64,000 bases of DNA, taken from assembly GCF_000931445.1 (NCBI RefSeq), contig NZ_CP010849.1, positions 1,736,001-1,800,000 on the forward strand. The letters are read 5' to 3'. Shown here one piece after another: positions 51,261-58,358 of this stretch; the stretch's first letter is position 1; the number at the start of each line of letters is the position of its first letter. Below the pieces are notes generated by a model. It worked only from the letters and a program-made list of their open reading frames with translations. It did not search any database and was not told the DNA's origin. The translations under genes were made by a program, and so were the position numbers. The stretch comes from Streptomyces cyaneogriseus subsp. noncyanogenus (GTDB lineage Bacteria; Actinomycetota; Actinomycetes; Streptomycetales; Streptomycetaceae).

Positions 51261-52490
51261 CTACAGCGCGACGCCCAGCAGGGCGTCGACGGCGCGCGAC
51301 ACCAGCCCGGGCGCGCCCGTGTCCGTGCCGCCGGTCTCGTGCTGGAGGGCGGCCCAGCGGTCGACCGCGGCGAGCGCTGCCGGGGCGTCCAGGTCGTCGG
51401 CGAGGGCGTCGCGGATCTCCTCCACGAGCGCGTCGGCGGGCGGCCCGTCGGGCCGGGACACCGCCGAGCGCCAGCGGCCGAGGCGGGCGACGGCGTCCTG
51501 GAGCACCTGGTCGGTCCACTCCCAGTCGGCGCGGTAGTGGTGGGCGAGCAGCGTCAGGCGGATGGCGGCGGGGTCGACGCCCTCGCGCCGCAGCGCCGAG
51601 ACGAAGACCAGGTTGCCCTTGGACTTGGACATCTTCTCGCCGTCGAGGGCGACCATGCCGGCGTGCACGTACGCCCGGGCCATGGGGAACTCGCCGGTGA
51701 GCGCCTGGGCGTGCGAGGCGCCCATCTCGTGGTGCGGGAAGACGAGGTCGGAGCCGCCGCCCTGGACGTCGAAGCCCATGCCGAGGTGGTCGAGGGCGAT
51801 GGCCACGCACTCGATGTGCCAGCCGGGCCGGCCGCGGCCGAGGGAGCCGCCGTCCCAGCTCGGCTCGCCGTCGCGGGCCGCCATCCAGAGCATCGGGTCG
51901 AGCGGGTTCTTCTTGCCCGGCCGGTCCGGGTCGCCGCCGCGCTCGGCGGACAGCAGCCGCATCGCGGCGGCGTCCAGGTTCGAGACCCGGCCGAAGTGAG
52001 GGTCGGACTCGACGGAGAAGTAGAGGTCGCCTTCGAGTTCGTAGGCGGCGCCGAGGTCCCGCAGCCGCTCCACGAGCGGCACGATGCCGGGTATGGCCTC
52101 CACGGCGCCTATGTAGTGCCGGGGCGGCAGCATGCGCAGCGCCGTCATGTCCTCGCGGAAGAGAGCGGTCTCCTTCTCGGCGAGGGCGCTCCAGTCGACG
52201 CCGTCGCGCTCGGCCCGCTCCAGGAGGGGGTCGTCGACGTCGGTGACGTTCTGGACGTAGTGGACCTGCCGCTTGGTGTCGAGCCACACGCGCTGCACGA
52301 GGTCGAACGCGTTGTAGGTCGCCGCGTGCCCCATGTGGGTGGCGTCGTACGGCGTGATGCCGCAGACGTAGATACGGGCGACGGGACCGGGGTCGAGGGT
52401 GACGAGGCCGCCGGTCGCGGTGTCGTGGATCCTCAGGTCGCGGCCCTGACCAGGCAGGGCGGGGACCTCGGAAGCGGGCCAGGCATGCAT
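51261..52490 (-). CDS. mshC: Cysteine--GlcN-Ins ligase MshC (mycothiol synthesis)
   Basis: 409 residues from ATG 52490. It is related to cysteinyl-tRNA synthetase: [18 protein letters not shown] contains the HxGH-type motif and zinc cysteine, [15 protein letters not shown] and [13 protein letters not shown] add zinc ligands, and [11 protein letters not shown] is the KMSKS loop. The short C terminus lacking a tRNA-binding domain, and the [13 protein letters not shown] variant, separate MshC from CysS. It uses ATP to join cysteine to GlcN-inositol, the step before acetylation to mycothiol. It ends a minus-strand run with the SCO1664-family, DUF3090 and phosphatase genes. Confidence 0.94.
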   Translation of the reverse strand: MHAWPASEVPALPGQGRDLRIHDTATGGLVTLDPGPVARIYVCGITPYDATHMGHAATYNAFDLVQRVWLDTKRQVHYVQNVTDVDDPLLERAERDGVDWSALAEKETALFREDMTALRMLPPRHYIGAVEAIPGIVPLVERLRDLGAAYELEGDLYFSVESDPHFGRVSNLDAAAMRLLSAERGGDPDRPGKKNPLDPMLWMAARDGEPSWDGGSLGRGRPGWHIECVAIALDHLGMGFDVQGGGSDLVFPHHEMGASHAQALTGEFPMARAYVHAGMVALDGEKMSKSKGNLVFVSALRREGVDPAAIRLTLLAHHYRADWEWTDQVLQDAVARLGRWRSAVSRPDGPPADALVEEIRDALADDLDAPAALAAVDRWAALQHETGGTDTGAPGLVSRAVDALLGVAL

Positions 52491-52621
52491 GTCATGAGCC
52501 TAACCGCAGCACGGTTGCGCCCACGAACCGGACCGCGCGGGATGGCCGGGAAGGCCTTCTTGCGCGAAACCCGGCGCTGTGCTGCGGTGACGCCGGCCAC
52601 CAAGAGGTGGTAAAGCGGGCG

Positions 52622-53452
52622 CTACACCGGCGGCCAGGGGATCGCCGGCCACTCCCCGCCCGGCTCCGGATGGGTGCCGGAGGCCAGCAGCGCCTCGACC
52701 CGGGCGCGCGTGGCGCCGATCTCGGCGGCGGTGATCAGCCCGGCCAGCCGGTCCGCGAGGGCACCGCCGTCCTCCAGCGCCTCCCGCAAGGCGCCGAGCA
52801 CGGCGACCGCCTCGTCGGTGAGCGGTTCCCCGGCCCAGCCCCACAGCAGCGTCCGCAGCTTGTTCTCGGCGTGGAAGGTGACCCCGTGGTCGATGCCGTA
52901 CAGCCGTCCCCCGGCGTCGGGCAGCAGGTGCCCGCCCTTGCGGTCGGCGTTGTTGATCACGGCGTCGAGCACGGCGAGCCGCCGCAGGCGCTCGTCGTCG
53001 GCGTGCACCAGCAGCGCGGTGCGCCCCTCACCGACCTCGGCGAACCCGATCGCCTTCCACCCCGGCCCCGGCTCCTCCCCCTCCACCAGGGCGAGCAGCT
53101 CCGCGTCCGGTACCGCCTCGATCCAGAGCTGGCACATCCCCTCGCCGTAGGGCCCCTCCCGCAGCACGGTGGGCGGGACCAGCCCCCAGCCGGTGGCCTC
53201 GGAGACCTCGTAGGCGGCGACCTCCCGCGCGGCCAGGGTGCCGTCGGGGAAGTCCCACAGGGGGCGCTCCCCGGCGACCGGCTTGTAGACGCAGGCGGCC
53301 TGCCGCCCCTCGTGGGTCACCGTGCAGTACAGCGCCGCGTTGGACGCCTCACGGATGCGTCCGCGGACGGTCAGCTCGCCCCGGGCGAGCAGGTCGGCGG
53401 CGGGTGCCCCGGCCGTCACGCCCCGCGGCGGTATCCGTTCTGGCGCGGACAT
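52622..53452 (-). CDS. SCO1664-family protein (PI3/4-kinase-like fold)
   Basis: 276 residues from ATG 53452; its start overlaps the end of the DUF3090 gene by 37 nt, so the two are translationally linked. Kinase-like landmarks are EASNAALYCTV, the lysine in CVYKPVAGERPLWDFPDGTLAAREVAAYEVS, VLDAVINNADRKGGHLL (resembling HxDxxxxN catalytic text) and LYGIDHGVTFH (resembling a metal-binding DxG). This is the family annotated from S. coelicolor SCO1664. The substrate is unknown. It travels with mshC and the phosphatase in actinobacteria. Confidence 0.88.
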   Translation of the reverse strand: MSAPERIPPRGVTAGAPAADLLARGELTVRGRIREASNAALYCTVTHEGRQAACVYKPVAGERPLWDFPDGTLAAREVAAYEVSEATGWGLVPPTVLREGPYGEGMCQLWIEAVPDAELLALVEGEEPGPGWKAIGFAEVGEGRTALLVHADDERLRRLAVLDAVINNADRKGGHLLPDAGGRLYGIDHGVTFHAENKLRTLLWGWAGEPLTDEAVAVLGALREALEDGGALADRLAGLITAAEIGATRARVEALLASGTHPEPGGEWPAIPWPPV

Positions 53453-54006
53453 ACGTGTCCTTCCGGGTCGAGCGGGAGGCTGCACAGCGGGCACGGCGGC
53501 CGCCCGGCGTTGACGACGTCGAGGGCGCGCTTGGCGAAGGCTCTGGCCTGCGCGCCGGTGAGCCGGACCCGCAGCATCGGGGGCCCGTTCTCCTCGTCCT
53601 GCAAAAGCCGCTCCTCGGCCTCGGCGAGGTCCTCCTCGGAGTCGGCGTCGAGCTCGACGAGGGCCTGAGCCTCGACGATCATGCGCTGTTCCTCGCCGTC
53701 CCAGGCCAGCGCCATGGTGCCGACCCGGAACTCCTCCTCGATGGGGGTGTCCAGCGGGGCGGTGTCGGCGATCTCCGCGGGGGCGACGGCGGGGACGGCG
53801 GCGCTGCCGCCGCTGCGCCGCACGACCTCGTCCAAGAGCTCGTCCATGCGTTCGGCGAGCGCGGCGACCTGGGTCTTCTCCAGGGCCACGCTGGTCACCC
53901 GGGAGCCGGCGGAGGCCTGGAGGAAGAACGTACGGCGCCCGGGCAGTCCGACCGTACCGGCCACGAAGCGTTCCGGCTGGTCGTAGAGGAACACCTGACG
54001 GGACAC
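53416..54006 (-). CDS. DUF3090 family protein
   Basis: 196 residues from GTG 54006 (GGAG 8 nt upstream). It starts SRQVFLYDQPERFVAGTVGLPGRRTFFLQASAG and ends with a probable zinc site, RPPCPLCSLPLDPEGHVCPRQNGY (CxxC and a later His/Cys). In between is DEEFRVGTMALAWD-like text and an acidic segment. No enzymatic function is known for the family. Four-gene conserved neighbourhood: phosphatase, DUF3090, SCO1664-family, mshC. Confidence 0.88.
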   Translation of the reverse strand: MSRQVFLYDQPERFVAGTVGLPGRRTFFLQASAGSRVTSVALEKTQVAALAERMDELLDEVVRRSGGSAAVPAVAPAEIADTAPLDTPIEEEFRVGTMALAWDGEEQRMIVEAQALVELDADSEEDLAEAEERLLQDEENGPPMLRVRLTGAQARAFAKRALDVVNAGRPPCPLCSLPLDPEGHVCPRQNGYRRGA

Positions 54007-54030
54007 GTCCTGTCTCCATTGAATGTCGTG

Positions 54031-54072
54031 GCGGAAGGGCGGAAAGGGCGGTAAGGGCGGAAAGCGGAAAGG
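54031..54072. repeat. Purine-rich tandem repeat upstream of the DUF3090 gene
   Basis: About five imperfect copies of GCGGAAAGG (units of 7-9 nt) on the plus strand. On the transcript of the minus-strand genes the run is pyrimidine-rich. It lies between the phosphatase stop (54171) and the DUF3090 start (54006). Probably slipped-strand origin; no function assigned. Confidence 0.6.
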
Positions 54073-54170
54073 AGGATCGGCGTGATGGAACGTGATGAAC
54101 GGCGTGAAGGTCGTGACCAATGCCGCGGGACGGCACTGCCGCGACCGCTTCACCCTACTGCGGCCGTCGA

Positions 54171-54857
54171 TCACGGTGCGCCCGCACCACCCCCGACGGT
54201 CGCGTCGTCGCCCGGCGGCTCCTCGCGCGGGGCCAGGGAGGCGAAGTCGCCGGTGTCGCCGAGACGGACCAGGAACGGCCGCAGCCGGGTGTAGCGGATC
54301 GCCGTGATGGAGCACGGTTCGACGGCGATCCGCTGGAAGAGGTCGAGATGGAGCCCGAGCGCCTCCGCGACGAGCGACTTGATGATGTCCCCGTGCGAGC
54401 ACATGAGGTAGACGGCGTCGGGGCCGTGGTCGCGCTCCACGCGCGCGTTCCACTCGCGGACCGCCTCCGCGGCGCGGGTCTGCATGGCGCGCATCGACTC
54501 GCCGCCGGGGAAGGCTGCCGCCGAGGGGTGCGCCTGCACCACCTCCATCAGCGGCTCGTCCTTGAGTTCGTCGAGTTTGCGGCCGGACCAGTCGCCGTAG
54601 TCGCACTCCTCGATCCGCTCCTCGATGTGCGGGCGCAGTTCGGGGCGGGCGTCGAGCAGCGGCCGGATCGTCTCGCGGCAGCGCTGGAGCGGGCTGGTGA
54701 CGACCTCGGCGATCGGCAGCCCGGCGAGCCGCCCGGGCAGGGCGGCGGCCTGCGCGGTGCCGCGTTCGTCGAGGCCGACACCGGGCATCCGGCCGGCGAG
54801 CAGCCCCTCGGTGTTGGCGGTGGAACGTCCGTGCCTGACCAGGATCAGCGTGGGCAT
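54171..54857 (-). CDS. Histidine phosphatase family protein (phosphoglycerate-mutase-like)
   Basis: 228 residues from ATG 54857. The catalytic motif LILVRHGRSTANTEGLLAGRMPGVGLDERG carries the RHG active histidine. VVTSPLQRCRETI, the glutamate in EECDYGDWSGRKL and a second histidine in YLMCSHGDIIKS complete the set. Actinobacterial members next to DUF3090 are annotated as putative phosphomutases. Substrate unknown. It is the first gene of the run leading to mshC and is divergent from corA with 61 nt between starts. Confidence 0.9.
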   Translation of the reverse strand: MPTLILVRHGRSTANTEGLLAGRMPGVGLDERGTAQAAALPGRLAGLPIAEVVTSPLQRCRETIRPLLDARPELRPHIEERIEECDYGDWSGRKLDELKDEPLMEVVQAHPSAAAFPGGESMRAMQTRAAEAVREWNARVERDHGPDAVYLMCSHGDIIKSLVAEALGLHLDLFQRIAVEPCSITAIRYTRLRPFLVRLGDTGDFASLAPREEPPGDDATVGGGAGAP

Positions 54858-54918
54858 GCGGCCAGGGTAGGGGTAAGGAACGGCGCGGTGGCGCCGGGGC
54901 GAGGGGAGAGTACGTTCG

Positions 54919-55920
54919 GTGATCGTCGACTGCGCCATCTACCGGGACGGGCGGCGCCGCGAGGGGCCCGAGGACTTCTCCGACGCGCTCGGCGAGGCGC
55001 GGGCCGCGGGCGGGTTCGTCTGGGTCGGGCTGCACGAGCCGACCGCGAAGGAGTTCGACCTGGTCACCCAGGAGTTCGCGCTGCATCCACTGGCCGTGGA
55101 GGACGCCCTGAAGGCCCACCAGCGGCCCAAGCTGGAGGTGTACGAGGACTCGCTGTTCATGGTGGTCAAGCCGGTCGTGTACGACGCGGCCGGCGACACG
55201 GTCTCCTCCGGCGAGGTCATGGTCTTCCTGGGGGACGCGTTCGTGGTGACGGTCCGCCACGGCGAGGGCGCCCCGCTGACGGCGGTCCGGGACCGGCTGG
55301 AGAAGGAGCCGGAGCTGCTCGGCAAGGGCCCCACCGCGGTGCTGTACGGGATCGCCGACGCCGCCGTCGACCACTACCTGGACGTGGCGACCGAGCTGCA
55401 GACCGACCTGGAGGGGCTGGAGGCGGAGGTCTTCTCGCCGGACGACGGCGGCTCGCGCCACACCGCCTCGCGGATCTACAACTTCAAGCGGCAGGTCCTG
55501 GAGTTCCGCCGTGCCGTCGGCCCGCTGGGGCCGCCGCTGTCCCGGCTGGCGGGCACGGGCCCGTTCGGCGGGTCGGCGCGGGTGCCGTTCGTGGACGACA
55601 CCGCGCGGCCCTTCTTCCGCGACGTGCACGACCACCTCACGCGGGTGAACGAGTCGGTGGAGGGCCTGGACCGGCTGGTCTCGGACATCCTGTCGGCCCA
55701 TCTGGCGCAGATGAGCGTCCGGCAGAACGACGACATGCGGAAGATCTCCGCCTGGGCGGCCATGGCCGCGATCCCCACCATGATCGCGGGGATCTACGGC
55801 ATGAACTTCGAGCACATGCCGGAACTGCGCTGGGTGTGGTCCTATCCGTTGCTGATCGTGGTGATGGCCGTCCTCGAGGTGCTGGTGTACCGGCTGTTCA
55901 AGCGGCGGGGGTGGCTGTGA
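54919..55920 (+). CDS. corA: CorA-family magnesium/cobalt transporter
   Basis: 333 residues from GTG 54919 (GAGGGGAGAG 9 nt upstream). A large soluble N-terminal funnel domain (residues 1-265) includes VEDALKAHQRPKLEVYEDSLFMVVKPV. Two C-terminal membrane helices are joined by the YGMNFEHMPEL loop with the GMN selectivity motif. The end is basic (LFKRRGWL). It forms pentameric Mg2+ channels in the plasma membrane. Confidence 0.94.
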   Translation: MIVDCAIYRDGRRREGPEDFSDALGEARAAGGFVWVGLHEPTAKEFDLVTQEFALHPLAVEDALKAHQRPKLEVYEDSLFMVVKPVVYDAAGDTVSSGEVMVFLGDAFVVTVRHGEGAPLTAVRDRLEKEPELLGKGPTAVLYGIADAAVDHYLDVATELQTDLEGLEAEVFSPDDGGSRHTASRIYNFKRQVLEFRRAVGPLGPPLSRLAGTGPFGGSARVPFVDDTARPFFRDVHDHLTRVNESVEGLDRLVSDILSAHLAQMSVRQNDDMRKISAWAAMAAIPTMIAGIYGMNFEHMPELRWVWSYPLLIVVMAVLEVLVYRLFKRRGWL

Positions 55921-56050
55921 GGACGTACGGGGCGGTCGGGCGGGCGCGCGGGCCCGGCCCGCCCGGCGCGCGACCGAGGGCGCGCGGCCGACGGCGGGAG
56001 GGGCCCGGAAGGGCGTAACCATGCGGACCGGGGCGCGTTGTTCCGCGTGA

Positions 56051-56101
56051 CGGCCGTGGCGGGGAAGACCCCCCGAGCCCCCACCACGGCCGCAGACTTC
56101 C
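56051..56101. terminator. Inverted repeat between corA and the F420 oxidoreductase gene
   Basis: CGGCCGTGG (56051-56059) and CCACGGCCG (56093-56101) with an internal CGGGGAAGACCCCCCG. It lies between convergent genes and likely ends both transcripts. Confidence 0.6.
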
Positions 56102-56127
56102 CGCCGCCCTCCGCGGCGAGGCGCCTG

Positions 56128-57183
56128 TCAGGCGAGGCCGGCGCGCTCCAGGGCCTCGGCTCCGGCCCGGAGGGCGGCGATCCGCTCCTCCAGGGTGAAG
56201 CCCGCCGGGGCGAGGGAGAGCGTGGTCACCCCGGCCGCCGCGTAGGACTTCATCCGGTCCGCGATCCGCTCCACGGACCCCAGCAGCGTCGTCCGGTCGA
56301 TCAGCTCGTGCGGTACGGCCGCCGCGGCGCCCTGCTTGTCGCCCGACAGGTACTTCTCCTGGATCTCGGCGGCGGCCTGCTCGTACCCCATGCGCCGGGC
56401 GAGCCGGTTGTAGAAGTTCTGCTTGGGGCTGCCCATGCCGCCGACGTACAGCGCGGTGTACGGGCGGAAGGTGTCGGCGAGCGCGGCCACGTCCTTGTCG
56501 TCGCCGAGGGCCAGCGGCAGGGTCGGGCACACGTCGAACCCGTCGAGCGTCTTGCCGGCCTTCTCGCGCCCGGCGCGCAGGTGCCGGATCGCCGTCTCCT
56601 CCAGGTGCTCGGCCGAGGGGAAGATGAGCAGGGCGCCGTCGGCGATCTCGCCGGTCTGCTCCAGGTTCTTCGGCCCGATCGCGGCGATGTACAGCGGGAT
56701 GTGCTCCCGCTGCGGGTGCACGGTCAGCTTGATCGGCTTGCCCGGGCCGCCGGGCAGCGGCAGCGTCCAGTGCTCGCCCTCGTACGTCAGCCGCTCCCGC
56801 GTCATCGCCCTGCGCACGATCTCGACGTACTCACGGGTCCGGGAGAGCGGCTTGTCGAACTTCACGCCGTACCAGCCCTCGGAGACCTGCGGTCCGGAGA
56901 CGCCGAGACCGAGCCGGAAGCGGCCGCCCGACAGGGAGTCCAGGGTGGCGGCGGTCATCGCGGTCATCGCGGGCTGGCGGGCCGGGATCTGGAAGATGGC
57001 CGAGCCGACGTCGATGCGCTCGGTCCGGGCGGCGACCCACGCCAGCACGGTGGCCGCGTCGGAGCCGTACGCCTCGGCGGCCCAGCAGACGGCGTAGCCG
57101 AGCCGGTCGGCCTCCTGGGCGACGGCGAGGTTGTCCGCGTCCATTCCGGCGCCCCAGTAGCCGAGGTTGATCCCGAGCTGCAT
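56128..57183 (-). CDS. LLM-class F420-dependent oxidoreductase
   Basis: 351 residues from ATG 57183 (AAGGGGA 7 nt upstream). It is a luciferase-like TIM barrel: LGINLGYWGAGMDADNLAVAQEADRLGYAVCWAAEAYGSD at the start, RTERIDVGSAIFQIPARQPAMTAMTAATLD, and GRFRLGLGVSGPQVSEGWYG. The family uses deazaflavin F420, which actinomycetes make, and FMN is less likely. Substrate unknown. Divergent from the aldo-keto reductase, with CAGTAA-containing similar hexamers before both. Confidence 0.88.
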   Translation of the reverse strand: MQLGINLGYWGAGMDADNLAVAQEADRLGYAVCWAAEAYGSDAATVLAWVAARTERIDVGSAIFQIPARQPAMTAMTAATLDSLSGGRFRLGLGVSGPQVSEGWYGVKFDKPLSRTREYVEIVRRAMTRERLTYEGEHWTLPLPGGPGKPIKLTVHPQREHIPLYIAAIGPKNLEQTGEIADGALLIFPSAEHLEETAIRHLRAGREKAGKTLDGFDVCPTLPLALGDDKDVAALADTFRPYTALYVGGMGSPKQNFYNRLARRMGYEQAAAEIQEKYLSGDKQGAAAAVPHELIDRTTLLGSVERIADRMKSYAAAGVTTLSLAPAGFTLEERIAALRAGAEALERAGLA

Positions 57184-57371
57184 GGCCGATTCCCCTTACC
57201 GATCAGTAACGTCAGTTGGCCCGACCTTAGCGCGGCCGTCCCGCGCGCGTCAGCAGCGGCGTCCGTCCCGGCGCGCGGACGGCGCGCGGCGGCGGTGGCC
57301 TGCCGCCGCGGACGGAAACGGTCGTCCACAGGCCCCCACGGACAAACGCCTGACCAGTAATCTCGGCGTTC

Positions 57372-58358
57372 ATGGAGCAGAGGCATCTCGGTCGCACCGG
57401 CCTGCGCGTGTCCCGCATCGGTCTCGGAACCCTGACCTGGGGGCGGGACACCGACGAGCATGACGCGGCGGAGCTCTTGAAGACCTTCTGGGAGGCGGGC
57501 GGGACCCTCGTCGACACCGCGGACGTGTACGGCGACGGGGAGGCCGAGTATCTGCTCGGCAGGCTCATGGACGGCCTGGTGCCGCGGCGGGATCTGGTGA
57601 TCTCCACCAAGGCGGGCAGCGTCCCGGACCCCGACCGCCGCGTCGACGGCTCGCGCGGCCATCTGCTCTCCGCGCTGGACGCCTCGCTCGCCCGGCTCGG
57701 CACGGACCACGTCGACCTGTGGCACGTCCACGCCTTCGACCCCCACACGCCGCTGGAGGAGACGCTGCACGCCCTGGACCTGGCGGTGGCCAGCGGCCGG
57801 GCCCGCTACGCCGGGGTCTCCAACTTCTGCGGCTGGCAACTGGCCAAGGCGGCGACCTGGCAGCTCGCCGCGCCGGGGGCGCGCACCCGGCTGGCCAGTA
57901 CGCAGATGGAGTACTCGCTGCTCCAGCGCGGCGTCGAGCGGGAGGTGCTGCCCGCCGCGCTGGACCTGGGGATCGGGCTGCTGCCGTCCTCCCCGCTGGG
58001 CCGCGGCGTCCTGACCGGCAAGTACCGGGGGGACGCCATGCCGCCGGACTCGCGCGGTGCTTCCGACCACCTGGCGCCGTTCGTGGCGCCCTACCTCGAC
58101 GACACCGCGAGCCGCATCGTGGACGCGGTGGCGACGGCGGCGGACGGACTGGCCGTGACCCCGCTCCAGGTGGCCCTCGCCTGGGTCCGGGACCGGCCCG
58201 GCGTGGCCGCGCCCGTCGTCGGCGCGCGGAACGCGCGGCAGCTCGCCGCGGCGTTGTCAGTGGAGGCCCTTAGTCTTCCTGACGAGATCTGCCGGGCGCT
58301 CGACGACGTGTCGGCGCCCGTGCACCGCTATCCCGATCACGACTGGAGCACGCTGTGA
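57372..58358 (+). CDS. Aldo-keto reductase
   Basis: 328 residues from ATG 57372. The catalytic tetrad can be placed: Asp and Tyr in LVDTADVYGDGEAEYLLG, Lys in VISTKAGS, His in DLWHVHAFDPHTPLEET. The NADPH site shows PVVGARNARQLAAAL near the end. It reduces aldehydes or ketones with NADPH; substrate unknown. Its stop overlaps the start of the following gene (GTGA), so the pair is translationally coupled, an unexpected link between a reductase and a RecD2-like protein. Confidence 0.92.
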   Translation: MEQRHLGRTGLRVSRIGLGTLTWGRDTDEHDAAELLKTFWEAGGTLVDTADVYGDGEAEYLLGRLMDGLVPRRDLVISTKAGSVPDPDRRVDGSRGHLLSALDASLARLGTDHVDLWHVHAFDPHTPLEETLHALDLAVASGRARYAGVSNFCGWQLAKAATWQLAAPGARTRLASTQMEYSLLQRGVEREVLPAALDLGIGLLPSSPLGRGVLTGKYRGDAMPPDSRGASDHLAPFVAPYLDDTASRIVDAVATAADGLAVTPLQVALAWVRDRPGVAAPVVGARNARQLAAALSVEALSLPDEICRALDDVSAPVHRYPDHDWSTL

